From the NCBI RefSeq assembly GCF_021917145.1, contig NC_061074.1:6606017-6670016 (forward strand): a stretch of 64,000 bases of DNA, in the 5' to 3' direction. Of the stretch, positions 47,213 through 60,200 are shown piece after piece. Both the position numbers and the translations under genes were made by a program. This stretch comes from Hypomesus transpacificus (lineage: Eukaryota; Chordata; Actinopteri; Osmeriformes; Osmeridae). Below the pieces are notes generated by a model. It saw nothing but the letters and a program-made list of their open reading frames with translations, was not told where the DNA came from and ran no database searches. Position 1 is the first letter of the stretch. Each line of letters opens with the position of its first letter.

Positions 47213-50200
47213 TCAGTCCCCCGGGGTCTGGCTCCTCTTCGGGCTGGCCGATCTGGAACGACTGTAACACACCAGACAGGAGGGTGAGGGCCTGGTAAGA
47301 GAGGGCCTGACAACTTTCTCACAACCATAACCAGCTGACCCCTGTATGTAACCCAACCCGACACCAATCCTACTTGCTGGCCTGCCTGTCTCACATGGCT
47401 CTCAGACCTACCACAGCCCATTTCCCTGGACCAGGAGGCTTGGTATCCGATGGCAAAGCACTCGTACCCAGGTCATCAGGTCATTTGAAGGCCAAAGTCC
47501 TTCATCTCTCCAGCGCACCGGAAACAAGTGTCAGTGCAACTAGTAGAACACATAATGGCTGGGGGACTGCCTTGTCTAAGGCCTGCCAGTGCTTATGTGA
47601 ACATGTGTGATAAAGGCCCTGTAACCTTAAACATCAGAGGGTGACCCCCATTGTATGGCAGAAGTCCCTGAGATCAAGGAAATGGAGGGCAATCTGTTGA
47701 GAGTCCATGAGGAGTCTAAATGACCACATAAAAAACCACATAGGAGGCCAATGCCTTCCAGATTGGGCAGGAGCAGAGCACAGTCACTAACTCAAACACA
47801 ACACCCCTAGCCAATATTCACTCCTTAGTCCCTACAACCATATCAATGATGAAACGAATCAGCTTGTCTTTGACACACAAGTCCAAGTCTGTACAGAAAC
47901 TCAATGACCCCTGCATTGTTAACTTAATATCACCACAGTGTAGATATTTGACTTACTCCCCAATGTAAACCTACCATCGTGGCCCAATCTAGGCCACCGT
48001 GACCATGTTAAGCAAATATTGTATGTACAAAGCCACCACTGAGAGATCTCCTGTCTTGTAAAAGTATTAGTTACTGTAAATGTAGTTATTACTACGGTTA
48101 TATGATACCAGTATCACATGGGATTAGACAGTAGTGTCAATAAAATGTGGAATTGAACCAAATTAGGTGTAATTTGAAATTCACACCAACTTTCTCTCAT
48201 CACACACAAACATACACGCACACACACACAAAACCTTACTGTGCATGCCCAACAGTGGTTTAGAGTTAGTGTGTGTCTGTAAAGTAAAGTTAGGGACAGT
48301 ATCAGACAAACTAGGCAAGTCCCATGTGTTTTGACCAAATCAAATGACATCATTTCAACTTGTTGTTGTTTTAGGTTTGGTTACCTTTGGAGACAGTGGC
48401 AGATACAACATGAACAGAGAAGCGACGGATGCTAGAACTGGAAGACACACTCGGAGGGTCTTGAAGTCTGATCTCTCGTCTCCCTCTCAGAAGCTAAGCC
48501 CTCAGGCAGGTAGGTAGGTAGGTAGGTAGGGACTGTAGTAGGGGGTTTAACTGGTCGTCTGAACGGAGCTCAGCGGTGTTCTCATCTGCCGCTGGCTGAT
48601 TCTGGCTGACTCTGGGAGGGACGCGTGCTTTGGAACAACTGTGTGTGTGCAGGCAGGGTGGGTGGGTGCGTCTGTCAGTCGGGATCTGTAGCCGGTCGGA
48701 CGGAAGGTCGACCTCTCTCTAAACCCCCCGCAGTGGAGGGGAAGGCCAGGCTGACTGGGCGGGTGTCTGGCCAGCTGTGGTCACCCTCCGGCTGGACGCA
48801 CACACCACCAGGCTGACCCTGGGCTCATCCACTCGCTTTAAAAGGAAATGAAAACACACAGGCCCACTGCAGGTCACCGCTGTCTAGTCACCACTGAGGA
48901 GGAGGAAGGGGGAGGGTTGAGGGGAGGGGGGGGCGTGAGGTTCTCTCTCTGAAGAACTAGTCAAACTGAGGCTGTATGGAGGAATCTGAAGAAGAGAAAA
49001 GAGAAGACCCCCCCCACTCTCCCTCCATCTCTCATTCCATCTCATGCCTCCAAATTTTACAATCCTGCCCCCCAATAGCCACCCCCTAACATCTCCCGCC
49101 CCTTTTTCTGAGACTGCAGCTTCTGACTGCCTTTCAGTGTAGTGAAGTAGTCATATCCAAAAGTATTAAACAAGCCTACAGTGTTAACATTAAAGACTAC
49201 AAAGCAGATAAAGGACAGTTCCTAGCTCATCTCTATCTTCGATATGGCCCCAGGGTCCCCATCTTTCCTCCATCCATCTCCAGCAGTCAGGACTCTCTAG
49301 GTGATGGGGGGTGGGATCGCTCGGCACAGCCGTTGGGAGAGAGGACAGTCTTCAGGTAGAGGAGGCCGATAGCCGGAAGTTGAAGGAAGGAGAAGTGTCT
49401 GCCACCCTAACCCTTACCCAAGAACACCCCATCGATGGCTAGCACACTACAACTTTCAACTGTCAACACAGAGTACGGGAGGGCGGGGACAAGGGGGGGG
49501 GGGGGGGGGGGGCTTTTCTTCGGAGGCTCCTCATGGAATCACATTTGAAAAAACATTCTAAAACATCCAAAGCAACTGTAGATTAACAGTAGTGTTAGGA
49601 ACAGGAGCTGGAGGACAGACAGTTAAAACGTATGGAGGCACAGAAGAGGGGGGGCAGGGCTTACCTGGTCCTCTTGCGACTGGGGGAGGGGGAACGAGAG
49701 CGGGAGGCCGGGCGCCCTCTGCCCCGGGGAGCTGACCTGGAGCGAGACCTGGAGCGACTACACAGGAAAAGACATCTCTTAGCCTATCACGTTCACATTG
49801 CCTGAGATGTCACAGAAGCAGGACTTTTCGTCCATGTTTCATCAGTGCTGTCTTCTCTACCCCTTGCCAAGAGCAAGCCCATATACATTCAAAAACTAAA
49901 CACCATAGGAGTCCACTCAAAGCCTCTCAGAGGAGAAGAGTAGGAATGCTTTAGCTATACCATGTTGACCCATTTGGAGACAACAGCTCACCTTCTCACA
50001 GGGCTCCTGGACTTGGAGCGAGTAGGGGAACCAGACCTAGTGGAAGGGGAGGATGGAGCACTCCATGTTAACTCAGTCACAACAGATAACAGGCATGTTC
50101 ATCTGCAGTCACAGTCTTACCTGCTCCTGCGCTTGGAGTATGAGGCAGAGCGATGCCGGCTGCTACGATAGAGAGATGTCACATGATCAAGACAGGAGCA

Positions 50201-51523
50201 AGAGCGCTCACAGCACTGCAGGGTATATGATCTCATTGGGGGGGGGGGGGGGGGGGGGGAATACTCCTGTTGAGAAAGCTTGGAGTAACCCATGGGAACT
50301 TACCGTCCGTTGCTACGGCTGCGGGAACGGTATCGGCGACCACGAGATCTGGACCGGGAACGAGAACGAGAGCGTGACCTAGGAGATGAGTAGACACAAG
50401 GCTGTGATTGTTCCATAGGGGCAGACACACTGTAATGGTTGGTCTTAAGGAGCAGATACATGTCTGTGATTGGCCCATTTGGTTTCCTAATGCACAAATT
50501 GGAAAGACACAACTGCCACCTTTGACTGAAAACCACAAGGCCTCAGGGGGATCCTGAGGCCTGCAAAACTTATTAAAGTTAATCTGAAACAGTTTCATGA
50601 ATCAACACTTGCACCTGTAAACAAAGACACCTTTGTGAGTATTTGTGTGTCGTCTAGGCTAGAGAAGTGAGAGTCTGCCACTGTGAATGTGACACACAAT
50701 CATCAAACTGTAAAGCTCAAATATCTCCAAATGGAAAAAGGTTCCCATGTTCACGTTGTGAACAGATTGACAAAGTTTATGCTGCAGCATTAAGTAATAT
50801 GAAAAGAAACCTAGCATTTGGGATTTGTTGCCGTTTCCTGTTTTACCGAACTCGTACCGAACCGTGACGCCAACACGGTGGTACGCTCCGAACCGTGACT
50901 TCTGTGTACCGTTACACCCCTCATCTGTTTCTGTGTGTCTGTGAGGCTGTGCCAGTGTAGGCTATGTGTCCACTAGTGTATGTGTGTGTTTAATTGTGTG
51001 AGTCAGCTTGCTGAGTATCTCCACCTGCTGCGCCGACCCCCTCCTCTCTTGTTGAAACGGTAGCAGTCATAGGCATAGTGGCCCCTGTCTCCACACTGGT
51101 AACATCTGTCGTTGGGGTCAAAATGCCGCCGGCTGGGACGGCCATGGCGACTCTTTCTGGACATGCCTGTAGAGAGCTCCACACGGATTCGAGAACCACA
51201 CATCACCCTGAGAGGGACATAATAAAACAAGATGAGTTAACACAAAAAATATGAAGTAACATTCTCCACGGACATGCTAAAGTTACAATCAACACTCACT
51301 TTCCATCCATCCCCTTCACCGCGTCCTCCGCGTCTCGTGCATCCTCGTACTCCACGAAGGCGAAACCGGGTGGGTTCCTAGCAACCCATACGCTGCGCAG
51401 AGGACCGTAGTAGCTGAATGCCCTCTCCAGCTCACCTTTGGCAGCACCGTTGCCCAAATCACCAACGTACACCTTGCAGTCGGTGTTCCGGGAAGAGCCT
51501 CGCGAAGATGAGTAATGTGACAT
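47213..51523 (-). CDS. srsf7: Serine/arginine-rich splicing factor 7 (9G8)
   Basis: SR protein for constitutive and alternative splicing and mRNA export. Seven exons in transcript order: 51523-51300, 51207-51025, 50378-50304, 50162-50121, 50036-49992, 49757-49665, 47261-47213. They total 711 nt (236 aa plus stop; human SRSF7 is 238), every junction in phase 2. The RRM spans about residues 15-87 ([38 protein letters not shown]). A CCHC zinc knuckle, [14 protein letters not shown], at 110-123 separates SRSF7 from SRSF3. The rest is an RS domain ([45 protein letters not shown]). The ATG at 51523 is used; the in-frame codons before it start with GTG. Exon 2 ends at CAG|GTGGAG; reading on gives WRYSAS then stop. 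The last intron is 2.4 kb. Confidence 0.95.
47262..49664. other. Last intron of srsf7
   Basis: No further exon supported. Contains a GTAG tetramer run near 48510-48530, a CA tract near 48212-48230 and a poly(G) run of about 20 at 49493-49513. A GGGGGAGGG-rich patch lies near 48908-48930. Confidence 0.4.
50237..50260. repeat. Poly(G) run in srsf7 intron 3
   Basis: More than 20 consecutive G bases on the plus strand (C-tract in the srsf7 transcript), about 45 bp below exon 3. Confidence 0.9.
50667..50925. mobile_element. hAT-like transposon fragment in srsf7 intron 2
   Basis: From the right edge (minus strand) it reads GAGGGGTGTAACGGTACACA, GTCACGGTTCGGAGCGTACC and GTCACGGTTCGGTACGAG. This is a terminal pattern seen in fish hAT elements. 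Only one end is present. Interior sequence is short and non-coding. Confidence 0.55.
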
Positions 51524-53438
51524 CTCCCTCACCTGTCCTACTCAGTAGTCGAAAGAAAAGGGCGATAGACGCAAACTGTCATTCTCGCCTAATGTTGTCA
51601 ATAAGAGGCTTCATGAACATACATCTTACTAAAAATGTAAGGATTGACTTAATAGTGAATGTTAAAACAGTCTAACATCAAAGCCTCGGTTTGGGACGTC
51701 CCATGGGATTATTGGGGTTGATCCGGACATGTTAGCTATTTTGTACGATGTAAACAATGCAATGGCGTCCGTCGAAGCGAGAGCTCATTTTACCTTCCTG
51801 CAGTCCCACGGTTGAGTTTGTCACCCACGATTACTTCACAGAAAGACGATGCAATCAGATCACGTAAACAGACTATCTGTCTAGATAACTGGAATATTTA
51901 ACTATATTTCAAGATGTTTTTTTCTGAACACTTCTAGTTCCGTGCTTTTTTGAAGGGGTTTATCGCTTTACTTACTAGTACTGTACAGTGGTAGCCAGAC
52001 TGCGATTAAATTGGCTTGCCAGGTTGAAACATCCCCCAATCTAATGCATGCACCTTGGCCGTGCCCCGTTCTGAGCGAAAATAAAGAGTGTGTATCAGAA
52101 ACCTGGCAACCCGAGAGTTTACAGGGTAGTTTGAGGGACAAACTCAGCGCCTCCGCAAGTCCGCAATCAATACAGGAACCCAGCGCACGATGGCAATCGA
52201 AGCATTTCCACCACGACGTAGGCTACATTGCATAGGCTACTCCAGAAATCGCTTCGGCGACCGGTTAAATTACTCTTTCCCTCAAAGAAACGTTTACCTT
52301 AACAGTTGTGTCGAAACAGTTAAACCTATGCGTCCTCTCTCTGTCCTGGTTTTACCGCAGAGTACATAATGTAGGCTTAGGCTAACGTACTTGTGTCGTT
52401 TTATTTAAAATAGATCTATTAGGCCTACACACACACCGGTTTGCTGTTCGAACCTTTTAGAAATTAATGTCAGTTATATTGGATTTATTTAGCAGACACA
52501 TTAAAGGAACATACAAATAGCGCATTTATAAAATAGGCTACATAAGGTCAAGGATCAAAAGTGCATTGTCCTACTCCTAACAATATTTCGGTGGTCAGAA
52601 TCAAGCATCTAGGACTCATGCACGTCATACTTTCAACATCTTATAATTCGTGGGTGTACTTGCCAGACATCGGAAAGCGTACTGATTCAATAAAGTATTT
52701 ATTGGGATTGATTTAGAAACAAAGCATGTGTCCCCTTTTTCATGTCCATCTGTGTACCTTATTATTCCAATGAGTAATAAAAAACAGAAAGAAAACAGTG
52801 GTCAAGAGAATAGCATTCACCATGGAAAAGCAATCAATCACTTTCTCACACACACATGCACATTTGTCTCCCTGGTTCCCTGTCGACAGACTGTTCTCAC
52901 CTTCTGCCAAAGGCAATTAGCCAATCACACAAGGCTCTGCTGTAGAGCAGTAAGGCTGTATTGATTAAACAGAACAGTATTGGAGGAGGGGATGGAAGGA
53001 TGTATGGAGAAGTTGTGAGATGAAGGGATTGGGAGGAGGGAAGACAGAGAAAACAGGTTATTGAAAACAGGGTTATTGTCAGGAGAAAAGGTGAACAGAT
53101 TTAATTGCTGAACTAGTTTGATGGATGAATGGGTAGACGGATGGAGCTGAGGATAGAGGTGACCATCAGCGAAACCTGGAAATCACTCTGGCTACTGTGT
53201 GCATTCTTGATCTGATGTGATGTGTAATTCATTACATTCATAACCTTTTCCCCTGAGCTATCAAAAGCATTGAAATGTATCCCTATACATAATTTAAAAA
53301 CATTTCATATGACATCTATAATGCCATATTCATAAACGCATGTATATATATATTTGTAGTTATATACATGTATTTGGGATTTAATTAATGTATAGTGCCT
53401 GTTTGTTTCATAAATGTTTGAATGAGAAAGACAGACAG

Positions 53439-53440
<2 letters not shown>
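51524..53440. other. Upstream region of srsf7 and spacer
   Basis: Holds the srsf7 5' UTR and promoter (not placed exactly). CpG content is modest up to about 52300. A CATTTAGCAGACACATTAAA-like SINE tail relic reads TTTATTTAGCAGACACATT near 52486. No coding exon seen. Confidence 0.4.
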
Positions 53441-53505
<65 letters not shown>

Positions 53506-53575
53506 AAGACAGAGAGGGAGAGAGAGAGACAGACAGACAGGCAGGCAGGCAGACAGGCAAAGAGAGAGAGACATA
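53441..53575. repeat. (GA)n/(GACA)n microsatellite
   Basis: A long GA run with interruptions grading into GACAGACA and GGCAGGCA units. It opens spurious Arg-Glu and Leu-Ser frames. Confidence 0.95.
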
Positions 53576-54071
53576 AATAGAAAAATACTGTGACATTTTC
53601 ATATTGCCATGCCAATCTGAGATTTTCTGATGTTTTGTTCTCTTCAGCAGCAAACTGCTGGGAAGTAGGGGTGTGTTTACTGGATGAGCCACTGAATATC
53701 TGGGCCATTTGACACAAACATATATTGTACTCACACAATATGTAAGCACACACATCATTATCATGTGTAATTACTTCAGTAGGCCTACCAATTCATATCT
53801 GGTTCTGCCACATGCCTTCACTCATAATTCCTAGCAGCTGTAATTAGCACACGTCATGACGTATGCTACTCACAGCACACTGATTCAACCCTCCGTCTCT
53901 CATAATGAATGTTGGCCTAATTGATGTGTCAATCAAAACAACCTTGTTCAGAAATAGCTGAAACTGCAGAATAAGATCCTATCATTTGGTTTTGTCTGTA
54001 ATTACTGAGGAGCAGAGACAGAGGATTTAGACAGCTGCACATCTATATATAGCATGGTGAGCCATGAAGAG

Positions 54072-54112
<41 letters not shown>

Positions 54113-54812
54113 TGCAGAGTAGAAAGAATGAGAGAAATAAGAAAGGGGTGTAAAATGTAATGTAATAGAGGGGGAGCTAAGATCGTTGCATTGCGGAGTG
54201 GTGTTGCGGTAGGCAGCCATCCTTGGGCAACTGCCACACTTTTCACTTTTACAATCATTCTCTCTCCTGTCTCAACTTTAATCTTGAACCAGCTAACATT
54301 TTCCTCTTTCCCAATCTCAGCATTTTATACGGCACCCCTTACTCGTTCTTTTTCATCTTTCAATTTCTCCTTTCCCTACTAGCCTAATCCTCTTCTTCAA
54401 TTTGTTTGAACACATTCAGGATTGTTGGGTTCTGTTCGACTTCAATTTCGTTGTCTTTTATTCTGTGTCAGCATTACCGAAATGTGGACAGAAAGTGGAA
54501 TGCTGATCAGACACATACACACTGAGAAGGATTATACTTAATATCAGCTCCCAGCAGAGATTGTGTGATGGCTTCAGTATTCTGTTTACCTTCCTCATAT
54601 GAAGATGGAATGGAGGCAAGGCCCATAGAGGGGTTTGGTCAGATTGTAGGCAAAGTCCAATAGATTTCTCCAGAGAAGGTTGCAGGTCAGGATGTCTAGG
54701 GGAGGCAGCCCAGAGTCTCTCTACCTATCTCTCTCACACACCCACATTAATTTTTAACCCCTCATCTCTGTGTCTTCAAGTCATGCTTCTCTATGTGTAT
54801 ATCTTAATATTG
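53576..54812. other. Gene-free stretch
   Basis: No exon supported; a (GA)n tract lies at 54074-54107. Confidence 0.4.
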
Positions 54813-54940
54813 TATTCATTTAGCAGACACTTTGATCCAAAGACCAAAACAGCAGGGGATTTGAATTTGCAACCGCTTCAGTCAGTCAGTTAGTCAGCCA
54901 GTCCAGTCAAATGCTCTTACCAATTACCTAAACCAATCCC
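54813..54940 (-). mobile_element. tRNA-derived SINE fragment
   Basis: On minus: GGGGATTGGTTTAGGTAATT, GGTAAGAGCATTTGACTGG, a (CTGA)n-like insert, then GGTTGCAAATTCAAATCCCC and GATCAAAGTGTCTGCTAAAT. It has the same overall plan as the other SINEs in the window but a different head. Confidence 0.6.
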
Positions 54941-55620
54941 CACATCCTATCATTAATACCTCCTTCTTTCATAACTCATCCATTTACTTTGACAGACTCA
55001 TAATGATCTTACTTCCACCCCAACTCCCACTTCATCCACTCACCCCATTGAGTGCTGTCTTTCCTCCCCCTTTACCCTTTCCTCTCTCCCCTCCTCTTCT
55101 CCTTCTATACTCATCTGTCTCTTTCTTCCTCTCTTCTCCCCATGCTCCCCCTACCCTCATTCCTCTTCTTCACCCCATATACTGTAGACTCTCCCTGCTA
55201 TCTCAAAGCACTCTGCCAATATGAGAAAATGTAATTAGCTCCCCTCATCTGTAACTTGAATGGCTGATGGGGTGTTGATGTCACCAGGTGACAGCCAGTC
55301 TGTAACAACCAGTCAGCAACAGGTGTTTTCCTATTTTCTACTTGCCTTAACAACCTATGCCCTTTAGTTATTTGTTTTATTATTTAGTGAAGCACATTGA
55401 TTTATGTAGCCTACATTTTGTGCACAGTGTGATCAATAGAAGATCTGAGACAACAAGATCAGGGGGAGTGGATTATAAACACACACATACACAACACACA
55501 CAACATATACACACATACACAACAGCTACACACAATCACAACACATACATATACACTGACACAAATAACACATGCACACACAACACATACATGTACATAC
55601 ACACACAAACACAACACATA
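54941..55620. other. CT-rich block and CA-rich microsatellite
   Basis: A pyrimidine-rich stretch (55010-55200) gives spurious frames. CA-rich repeats (ACACAACACATAC variants) fill 55480-55620, right up to the Tc1 insertion. Confidence 0.5.
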
Positions 55621-57281
55621 CAGTGCCCTCCAAAAGTATTGGAACAGTGAGGCGAATTCCTTTATTTTTGCTGTAGACTGAAAACATTTGGGCTTGACAT
55701 CAAATAATGAACGTGAGACCAGAGATCAACGTTTCAGCTTTTATTTCCAGGTATTTACATCAGGATCTGATGCACAACTAAGAAAATATCACATTTTGTT
55801 TGAATCCACCCATTTGTCATGTGATCAAAAGTATTGGAACAGATATACTTAAAACATATTTAAGTGAATAAGACTTAATATTTAGTTGCAAATCCTTTGC
55901 TTTCAATAACTGCAGCAAGTCTGTGACCCATTGACGTCACCAAACTTTTGCATTCTTCCTTTTTGATGCTTTCCCAGGCTTTCACTGCAGCCTCTTTCAG
56001 TTGTTGTTTGTTTTGTGGGGTTCCTCCCTTCAGTCTCCTCTTAAGCAGGTAAAATGCATGCTCTATAGGGTTTAAGTCTGGAGATTGACTTGGCCAGTCT
56101 AATACCTTCCATTTCTTGCCCCTGATGAACTCCTTTGTTGTTTTGGCAGTGTGTTTTGAGTCGTTATCTTGCTGCATGATGAAGGCTCTGCCAATCAGTT
56201 TGGTTGCATCTTTCCTTAAATTGGCAGACAAAATGTTTCTGTAGACTTCCGAGTTCATTTTGCTGCTGCCATCATGTGTTACATCCTCAATGAAGATTAA
56301 TGAGCCCGTCCCAGAAGAAGCCATGCAAGCCCAAGCCATGACATTACCTCCACCGTGTTTCACAGATGAGCTTGTGTGTTTGGGATCATGAGCAGTTCCT
56401 TTCTTTCTCCAAACTTTAGCCTTTCCATCACTTTGGTAAAAGTTAATCTTTGTCTCATCAGTCCATAAAACTTTGTCCCAGAATTTTTGAGGTTCATCTC
56501 TGTACTTTTTGGCAAATTCCAGCCTGGCCTTCCTATTCTTCTTGCTAATGAGTGGTTTGCATCTTCTGGTGTAGCCCTTGTACTTTTGTTCATGAAGTCT
56601 TCTGCGAACAGTAGATAGTGATACCTTCACTCCTGCCATCTGGAGGTTGTTGCTGATCTCACTAACAGTTGTTTTAGGGTCTTTCTTTACAGCTCTCACA
56701 ATGTTTCTGTCATCAACTGCTGATGTTTTCCTTGGTCTACCTGTTCGACGTCTGTTACTTTATGCACCAGTAGTTTTCTTCTTCTTCAGGACATTCCAAA
56801 TGGTTGTACTGGCTATGGCCAATGTTTCTGCAATGGCTCTGATTGATTTTCCATCTTCTCTAAGACTCACAATTGCTTGTTTTTCACCCAAAGACAGCGC
56901 TCTGGTTTTCATGTTGTTTTCACCTCTGAATACAGTCTGCATAGACAAAACCTATCTTACCCAATCTGAACCTGAGTGTAGACATTCAGTGGTATTTATT
57001 GATTGAATAATGTATGTAATAGGACACACCTGGGCAACAAAACACACCTGTCAGTCACATGTTCCAATACTTTTGCTCACGTGACAAATGGGTGGGTTCG
57101 AACAAAAAGGTGATATTTTCTAATTTGTGCATCAGATCCTGATGTAAATACCTGGAAATAAAAGCTGAAACGTTGATCTCTGGTTTCACATTCATCGTTT
57201 GATGTCAAGCCCAAATGTTTTCAGTCTACAGCAAAAATAAAGGAATTGGCCTCACTGTTCCAATACTTTTGGAGGGCACTG
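55621..57281 (-). mobile_element. Tc1-like transposon, nearly intact
   Basis: A 1661-bp element flanked by the TA target duplication (55619-55620 and 57282-57283). Inverted repeats of about 230 bp begin CAGTGCCCTCCAAAAGTATT. Each carries an inner copy of the AAAAGTATTGGAACA motif (near 55827 and 57062), the IR/DR layout typical of fish Tc1 elements. The two arms differ at only a few sites, so insertion is fairly recent. Confidence 0.97.
55875..56948 (-). pseudogene. Tc1 transposase with one in-frame stop
   Basis: One reading frame runs from the N-terminal helix-turn-helix (MKTRALSLGEKQAIVSLRED) through GRPRKT to the DDE catalytic domain. A single TAA at 56760-56762, after KKKKTTGA, splits it. 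Both parts are in the same frame with no indel. The catalytic DD34E residues are visible: D in LWTDETKI, D in MQQDNDSKHTA, E in SPDLNPIEHAF. The protein ends GFATKY. The stop makes this copy non-autonomous unless it is read through. Confidence 0.95.
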
Positions 57282-57283
57282 TA

Positions 57284-60200
57284 TATATATACACAACGAA
57301 CCATTGACAAGTAAACGATGGCAGGATTATGTTGCTGAGGGTTTCAGATTATTACTCCCTCTCATTGATATCAAAAATGTTATATGAGGACGGCTTTCTA
57401 ACCCTGCTCTGTCATCATGGTTCCCAGAACCAGTCCAACTCTGAAGCAGCTTTGTATGTTTGTTTGTGAGCGTTGGTGGTAGCGTTTGTCAGTGTGTTTA
57501 GGAAGACTAACCAAGAGCTTTACACGGTATCATGTGGTGGAGAGACAGCCCGAGTCATAACCCTGCCTTACTGCAGTAACTTCTCACGTAGAGAAATATT
57601 TTAGCAAAAGAGGGTTCTGCAAAATACGTTAATTGTTAATGCATCTTCCTGCATTTCACCTCAAAGCTCCTGGAATGATGTCAAATATGCGTCCATCTCT
57701 GTCTAACCTTATGTTGACCCAGACAGTTTTGTGTGTTTTAATAATTGACTAGCTGTGTATCTTGTGTGGGGGCCAGTGAACAAGCCTGTGGTGTTTACGG
57801 TGGCTGACAGATAGATAGACAGACAGACAGGCAAGCAAGGAGGCAAACCCACATTTCTCTCTCTTTCCGTCTTACTCTCTATTTCTGTCAATCTCTCTCT
57901 TTCTCTCTGTTTCACTCCCCATCCCCCCCCTGCCTTCCCCACCCCCCATCCACATCCCTCCCTCTGTCTCTCCAGTGGTTTGTTATGTAAACATGTAAAT
58001 CCTAATGACAGTATTCCCTTCCTGGTGACATTTTAAATTCAGGCTTTTCTTCTCAGAGACAATTGAGTCCTAATGGTGAGGGATTAGCAGAGACAAGATC
58101 CAGGCCACATCACAGTGACTCTGAATCACAGGACCTTGTCTCCCCTCACACATTCATCTACACAGACAGTCTTCTGGACTATGTCGCTCCACAGGTGCAA
58201 TACTCCCCAAACACCTGATAACTTCTCCTGGCTCAACGTGTGGAAGGCTCAGCAGACACTGATGTCTCACCAGGCAGAAGCTAGTGAAACACTGCTGTTT
58301 TTAGAATGACCTGAACAGGGTCGTGGATAGTCTGTCGCAGGCTGGATGTAGAAAGGCCTCTTCGCCAGCCTCAGCTGCTGGTCAGCCTGCTAGTCAGACT
58401 GTTTAACCTGCTGGTGGTCAGGCTGATTAACAGGCTGGTGGTCTGACTGTTGGTGAGACTGTTGGTCAGGCTGTTGGCCTGACTGTAGAACAGGCTTGTG
58501 GGTCAAATTGCTGGTCGGGATGCTGGTCAGCTGTTCAATCAGTTGAAAATGAGTTTGGGAATGATTGAGCCTTTAAATGCATGGATGGCTCTGTGGGATT
58601 ACATAAGAGAAAAGAGCTTTTAACAGCGTCCCCACCCACCACACACACATGACAGTGGTCTCTTAGCTACTTTTACTGAATGTGTGGTGGAGTGCTTCTG
58701 TAAGGCAGTATAGCATAAAATCCATTGCTAGTAGGACCTTGTTTCAACCTTTGTTTAAAATTGCTTACTGCTCAGCCAAGCAGTCAGTTAGTTAGCCAGC
58801 CAGGCAGTCAACCATCCAGCCTGTTAGCCGTCCAACTATCTGGTCAGTTGGTCAGCCAGTCATCCACCACCTGGTCAGATAGCCAGCCAGCCAACCAGCC
58901 ATCCAGTGTGTGTGCTAACCTGCAGTGTTGTCAGTAATGAGTGTGTGGTGGTCTAGCTGACATGTCAGACTCAGTGACACTGGCTAGCGTGCTGCGAGAC
59001 GAGGCAGCCAGACACGACCTAGAAGACGTGTCGTGCCACACAGGCCCTGCCAACCTGCCAGAATGTGTGTGTCTCAGAGTGTGTGTTTGTGTGTGTGTGT
59101 GTGTGTGAGCAAGAGAGAGGTTGAGAAGGGAGCGTAGAGCTGGTGTTTGATTGGCGCGTGCTGCTAAGATCTGCTGCTTCCTGTTAGACCACGCATCATT
59201 TCTCCTCACTCAGCCCTCAGCTACTGCCTCTCTATCTCAGCCCCCCTCTGACACTTTCCTCTCTCTCTCCCTGTCTCCTTCCTTAATCTTTTCCTCTCTC
59301 CCTTTGTCACATTCCCCTCTTTTTTGTCCTTGTCTCTTCCATTTCCTGCTATTTTAGTTGTTCTCCTTTCTGTCATCTAGTTTCTTTGTATATTTTGCAA
59401 ATGCCTATTGATCTCTTCATCCCTTTTTGTCTCTAGCTGATTATCCTTCAGTCCCTCCATCCCTCCAGGCCACTGAAGACCATTTCAGATCTGACACCTT
59501 TTAGCTCATCCCCTTCAATGAAGCTGCCTCCTTCCCTCCCACTCTCTCTCTCTTTCTCTCTATGTTTCTCTCTCTCCTTCTGCATGTCCTCTATGTCATC
59601 CTACCCCCCTCCTCCCATGCCACCCCTGCTCCTCAGCTGCTTTCCCTGAAGTCAAGCCGGAGTCAGCCAGGCAGAACATCCTGCATGCTCCCTCCCCCCT
59701 CCCTCGCCCCCCCCCCTGCCTCCCTCTGCAGCCCTCTAACCCTCCTCCTGTTCCTCTCCTCCCTTCATTTCTCATTTCTTAAAAACATTTTTTTATCTTC
59801 CTCCACCTCTGTCTCCCTACCACCTTCTCTTTCTCATTCTTCCTTCTCTTTCTTCTCACCCGTCCCTTTATCCACCTTGTCCTCCTTTACCTCTTTCCTC
59901 CTTCTCTTTTTACTTCCTCCTTTTTCTCTCTCTTCTCTACCAACTCGCGTTCTTCCAGCCATATCTACTCTGTACTGTATCCTGTTCCTCAAACTCCTCC
60001 TCTCTCCTCCTGCCACCTCCATCCACCCTTGCCCATCCCTCACCCCCCCCCCCCCTTCTCTCAAATGTTTGAATCACAAGTGCTACATGTTAAATGTGTG
60101 TTCATGTGTTTGGACCATTGTTTTCAGCAGTGTTTTGTAGTGCTTATTGTCCAGCATGATATGACACAGCACGTGGTAGGTCAAAGTGTATTAAGCCTAT

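Noticed and set aside
59562..60140. 192-codon plus-strand frame
   Set aside because: Low-complexity CT-rich DNA giving Leu/Ser/Pro runs; no family match and no splice sites.
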